Shown here piece by piece: positions 6,233 through 8,589 of a stretch of DNA of 8,589 nt. Position 1 is the stretch's first letter. Every line of letters starts with the position of its first letter. A program made the position numbers and the translations under genes. Below the pieces are notes generated by a model. It was not told the DNA's origin, ran no database searches, and was given only the letters and a program-made list of their open reading frames with translations. Source of the DNA: Verrucomicrobiota bacterium (GTDB lineage: Bacteria; Verrucomicrobiota; Verrucomicrobiia; Limisphaerales; UBA9464); assembly GCA_025354845.1 (NCBI GenBank), contig JANXMD010000694.1, forward strand, positions 1-8,589. Direction: 5' to 3'.

Positions 6233-7404
6233 GCCGCGGTCCCCCGGGTTCGAGGTGTGCCGAGGGTTAACGTCTCCGCTACCCGCGGGGGGGAGGCCAG
6301 GGCACCCAAGGCGTCCAGGACACTTTCGGCAATTCGGCCGGCGGCTCCCGGGGAATCGATCGTGGCGAGGCGCTGCGCCATGGCCTCGCGGGACGCTGCG
6401 TCGCCGGTGAGGGCGAGCACTTCGCGAACGAGATCCTCCGGTCGGGCGCCAACCGGTTCGAGCAGACGCGCCGCGCCAGCCCGCACCATGGCCCTGGCGT
6501 TGGCGCGCTGATGATCGTCCGTGGCGGCGGGGAACGGAATGAGCACCGACGGCAGGCGCGTCGCGGCGAACTCGGCCAGCGACGACGCGCCGCTCCGGCT
6601 CACCGCAACGGTCGCCGCGGTCAGCGCGAGATCCATGGCCTGATGAAACGCCACCACCCGGACCCGCGATCCATGAATCGCCGTCGCGGTGCGAACCGCG
6701 TCAAAATCCCGGGCCCCGGCGATATGGAACACCTGGAGATCGGGCGCCGAAGCGAGAAGTGCCGGGAGCGCCTGGGTCACGAGACGATTCACCCCTTCAG
6801 CGCCCTGGCTTCCGCCGACGACCAGCAGGACCGGACGATCGGGGGCGAGGCCCAGGGCCAAGCGCGCCGCCGAGGGATCTGCGGAAACAAAGCCATCGCG
6901 AACGGGAGTGCCGGTGACGCTCACCCGTCGGTTGCGCAGACGCGGGGCGGCCTCCTCGAAGCCCACGAAGCATGCCGTCACCCACGGCGCGAGCCAGCGG
7001 TTCGCCCGGCCCGGGATGGTGTTCGATTCGTGCAGAAAGGTCGCAGCACCGGAAGAACGCCCGGCAAAGATCACGGGCAACGAGGTGAATCCGCCCATCG
7101 CCAGCACGGCCGCCGTGGGGCGTGCACGAAAGCAGGCGCGGGCGTGCCGGCCGGACCGCAGCGCGTTCAGCACCGAAGCCATCATGCGTCCCCGCGAAAG
7201 GCCGACGGCGGGAAGGGTTTCAACGCCAAACGCCGCCGGAAGCGCGGCCACCGCCTGGCGATCGACCTCCTTGGTGGACACGAACAAGGTGACCGCGACC
7301 CCGCGATTCAACAACTCGCGCCCGACCGCCACCCCGGGAAAGAGATGGCCGCCCGTGCCGCCGCAGGCGATGGCGATGTGGAGTTGAACGTCGTCGCGGT
7401 TCAT
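6229..7404 (-). CDS. murG: Lipid II synthase MurG (N-acetylglucosaminyltransferase)
   Basis: MurG transfers GlcNAc from UDP-GlcNAc to lipid I on the inner face of the cytoplasmic membrane, making lipid II, the substrate of FtsW. The 391 residues form two Rossmann-like domains (GT28 family, GT-B fold). Domain 1 shows GGTGGHLFPGVAV (15-27), with His20 matching the conserved His of the first G loop, then AMGGFTSLP (102-110) and HESNTIPGRANR (125-136). The linker region shows GTPVRDGF (165-172). Domain 2 shows LLVVGGSQGAEGVN (193-206), SRSGASSLAEFAA (269-281) with the Glu that contacts the nucleotide sugar, and DDHQRANA (296-303). The usual HEQN is HESN here, and the usual GNPVR is GTPVR; both are mild changes. 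The last 25 or so residues extend past the typical end and look disordered. The ATG overlaps the ftsW stop and the TGA overlaps the murB start, each as ATGA. murC, which often follows murG, is absent. Confidence 0.97.
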   Translation of the reverse strand: MNRDDVQLHIAIACGGTGGHLFPGVAVGRELLNRGVAVTLFVSTKEVDRQAVAALPAAFGVETLPAVGLSRGRMMASVLNALRSGRHARACFRARPTAAVLAMGGFTSLPVIFAGRSSGAATFLHESNTIPGRANRWLAPWVTACFVGFEEAAPRLRNRRVSVTGTPVRDGFVSADPSAARLALGLAPDRPVLLVVGGSQGAEGVNRLVTQALPALLASAPDLQVFHIAGARDFDAVRTATAIHGSRVRVVAFHQAMDLALTAATVAVSRSGASSLAEFAATRLPSVLIPFPAATDDHQRANARAMVRAGAARLLEPVGARPEDLVREVLALTGDAASREAMAQRLATIDSPGAAGRIAESVLDALGALASPPRVAETLTLGTPRTRGTAA

Positions 7405-8516
7405 TCCGATTCCGGAAGATCGGTGTCCATCCGCTGAAACGGATTGCCAAACAATCGTGAACGCGACGCACCCGCAACGCCGCTTCGTGCGACGCTCACC
7501 AAGCAGCCTACCAGGCCGAGCATCATGACCACCCCAGTGCCTCCACGGCTGACCAGAGGAAGCGGGATTCCCTTGTTGGGCAGCAAGTCGGTGACGACGC
7601 CCAAATTAAACATCGCCTGACCACAAATGAGAAAAGTGATGCCGCCCGCCAGGAGTGCACCGAAGAGGTCCGGCGCCGACTGAGTGATGAGCGCCCCGCA
7701 AATGAGAATGGCGCCAAAGACCGCCACGACGCCCAGGGTGAAAGGGAGTCCCAACTCCTCGCCCACCACCGGGAAAATGAAATCGGTGTGATGCTCGGGC
7801 ACGTTGAACTTGAACGATCCCATGCCGAGTCCCACGCCATCGACGCCGCCGGCCCAAAAAGCATACAAGCCCTGCAGCACCTGATGATACCCGTCGGTGT
7901 TTTTCTCAGGGTGGAGAAACGAATTCACGCGCTTCATCGCGTATTCGCTGTTCAGGATGATCAACACGAACATGGCGACGCAGGCGATGGCGGGAACCGC
8001 CACCTGCCAGATGCGGACCCCGGCAACCACCATCATGAGAAAGGTGACCCCGAGCAGGAGTGCGGTGGTGCCTTTGTCGGGCTCGACGAGGATCAGCGCG
8101 AGCGGAAGCGCAGCAACCGAGGCCATGCCAACCACGCCGGAAAAGAAATGAGTGATGCGATGTTCGAAGCGGGCGGCAAAGGCGGCGAGGCCAACGATCA
8201 CGCCCATCTTGGCGAACTCAGAAGGCTGGATGCCCCAAAGCCACCGCTGGGCACCGCCCTTAGCGGTACCGACGAGTAGCGTCAGGACCAGGAGCAGCAC
8301 CGCCACCCCGTAGAGAACAGGCGCCCAACGCTGGAGAAGATGATAGTCGAATCGCGCGGCGAGTCCGAGGGCCACGAATCCAAACAAACAGGCAACCGCC
8401 TGCGATGCGACCTGCGTGTCCCCAGCCTTCAACATGGTTCCCGAGGCCAGCATGGTCAGGCTCAGGACCACCAGCGAACCGACCGCCAACAAAAGGACGG
8501 TGATGATGCGGTTCAT
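7401..8516 (-). CDS. ftsW: Septal peptidoglycan glycosyltransferase FtsW (SEDS family)
   Basis: FtsW is a polytopic SEDS membrane protein that polymerises lipid II into septal glycan, working with the transpeptidase FtsI. The 371 residues contain about ten hydrophobic helices, the first at about 4-25. Diagnostic motifs are GAQRWLWGIQPSEFAKMG (88-105), EPDKGTTALL (145-154), GYHQVLQGLYAFWAGGVDGVGLG (209-231), PEHHTDFIFPVVGEELG (240-256) and NKGIPLPLVSRGGTG (314-328). Asp245 of HTDFIF corresponds to the catalytic Asp of the family's large extracytoplasmic loop. RodA is the close paralogue; the position directly before murG favours FtsW. The motif usually written PFISYGGS reads PLVSRGGT here. The ATG at 8516 has no Shine-Dalgarno sequence. 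Its frame stays open to the window edge but contains no earlier ATG, GTG or TTG, so this is the first start visible. The stop overlaps murG. Confidence 0.95.
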   Translation of the reverse strand: MNRIITVLLLAVGSLVVLSLTMLASGTMLKAGDTQVASQAVACLFGFVALGLAARFDYHLLQRWAPVLYGVAVLLLVLTLLVGTAKGGAQRWLWGIQPSEFAKMGVIVGLAAFAARFEHRITHFFSGVVGMASVAALPLALILVEPDKGTTALLLGVTFLMMVVAGVRIWQVAVPAIACVAMFVLIILNSEYAMKRVNSFLHPEKNTDGYHQVLQGLYAFWAGGVDGVGLGMGSFKFNVPEHHTDFIFPVVGEELGLPFTLGVVAVFGAILICGALITQSAPDLFGALLAGGITFLICGQAMFNLGVVTDLLPNKGIPLPLVSRGGTGVVMMLGLVGCLVSVARSGVAGASRSRLFGNPFQRMDTDLPESE

Positions 8517-8589
8517 TGCGGGATGAGGCGGGTTGGGTGAAGGAGCGAATCGATTGAAAAGAGAGAGTGCCGACCCCCAGATCCGGGGC

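Noticed and set aside
5333..7437. Long plus-strand open frames opposite murB and murG (5333-6511 and 6511-7437)
   Set aside because: They mirror well-supported genes, are rich in Arg, Gly and Ala, and carry no motif.

Overview
The window is a GC-rich stretch of bacterial chromosome. All recognisable genes lie on the minus strand and form the 3' half of a division and cell wall (dcw) cluster. Read in transcription order (right to left) it contains ftsW (8516-7401), murG (7404-6229), murB (6232-5243), ddl (5246-4326), ftsQ (4316-3357), ftsA (3364-2150) and ftsZ (2153-747). A 67-base gap follows, then the first 226 codons of a secreted neutral/alkaline ceramidase-family hydrolase (679-1), which runs off the left edge. 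Six of the seven dcw genes overlap the next one by 4 to 8 bases or sit within 9 bases of it. This points to one polycistronic, translationally coupled unit whose promoter lies to the right of the window.

The proteins cover one pathway. Ddl makes D-Ala-D-Ala and MurB completes UDP-MurNAc, both in the cytoplasm. MurG makes lipid II on the inner membrane face, and FtsW polymerises lipid II at the septum. FtsZ forms the cytoplasmic ring, FtsA tethers it to the membrane, and FtsQ is the membrane scaffold of the divisome.

The organism is most likely a member of the Verrucomicrobiota or the wider PVC group. The support is a complete Gram-negative-style dcw set, including a POTRA-type FtsQ and a FtsA with a membrane-targeting tail, a divergent FtsZ, and a ceramidase-like gene of a kind I recall as frequent in that group. 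This is inference; there is no rRNA or other decisive marker.

No mobile element, CRISPR array, RNA gene or clear terminator was found, and I see no undescribed multi-gene system. The points worth a second look are the FtsZ, whose nucleotide-binding and catalytic loops depart from the usual consensus although its C-terminal tail peptide is kept; the absence of murC from its usual place between murG and murB/ddl; and several single-residue departures in FtsA, FtsW and MurB.
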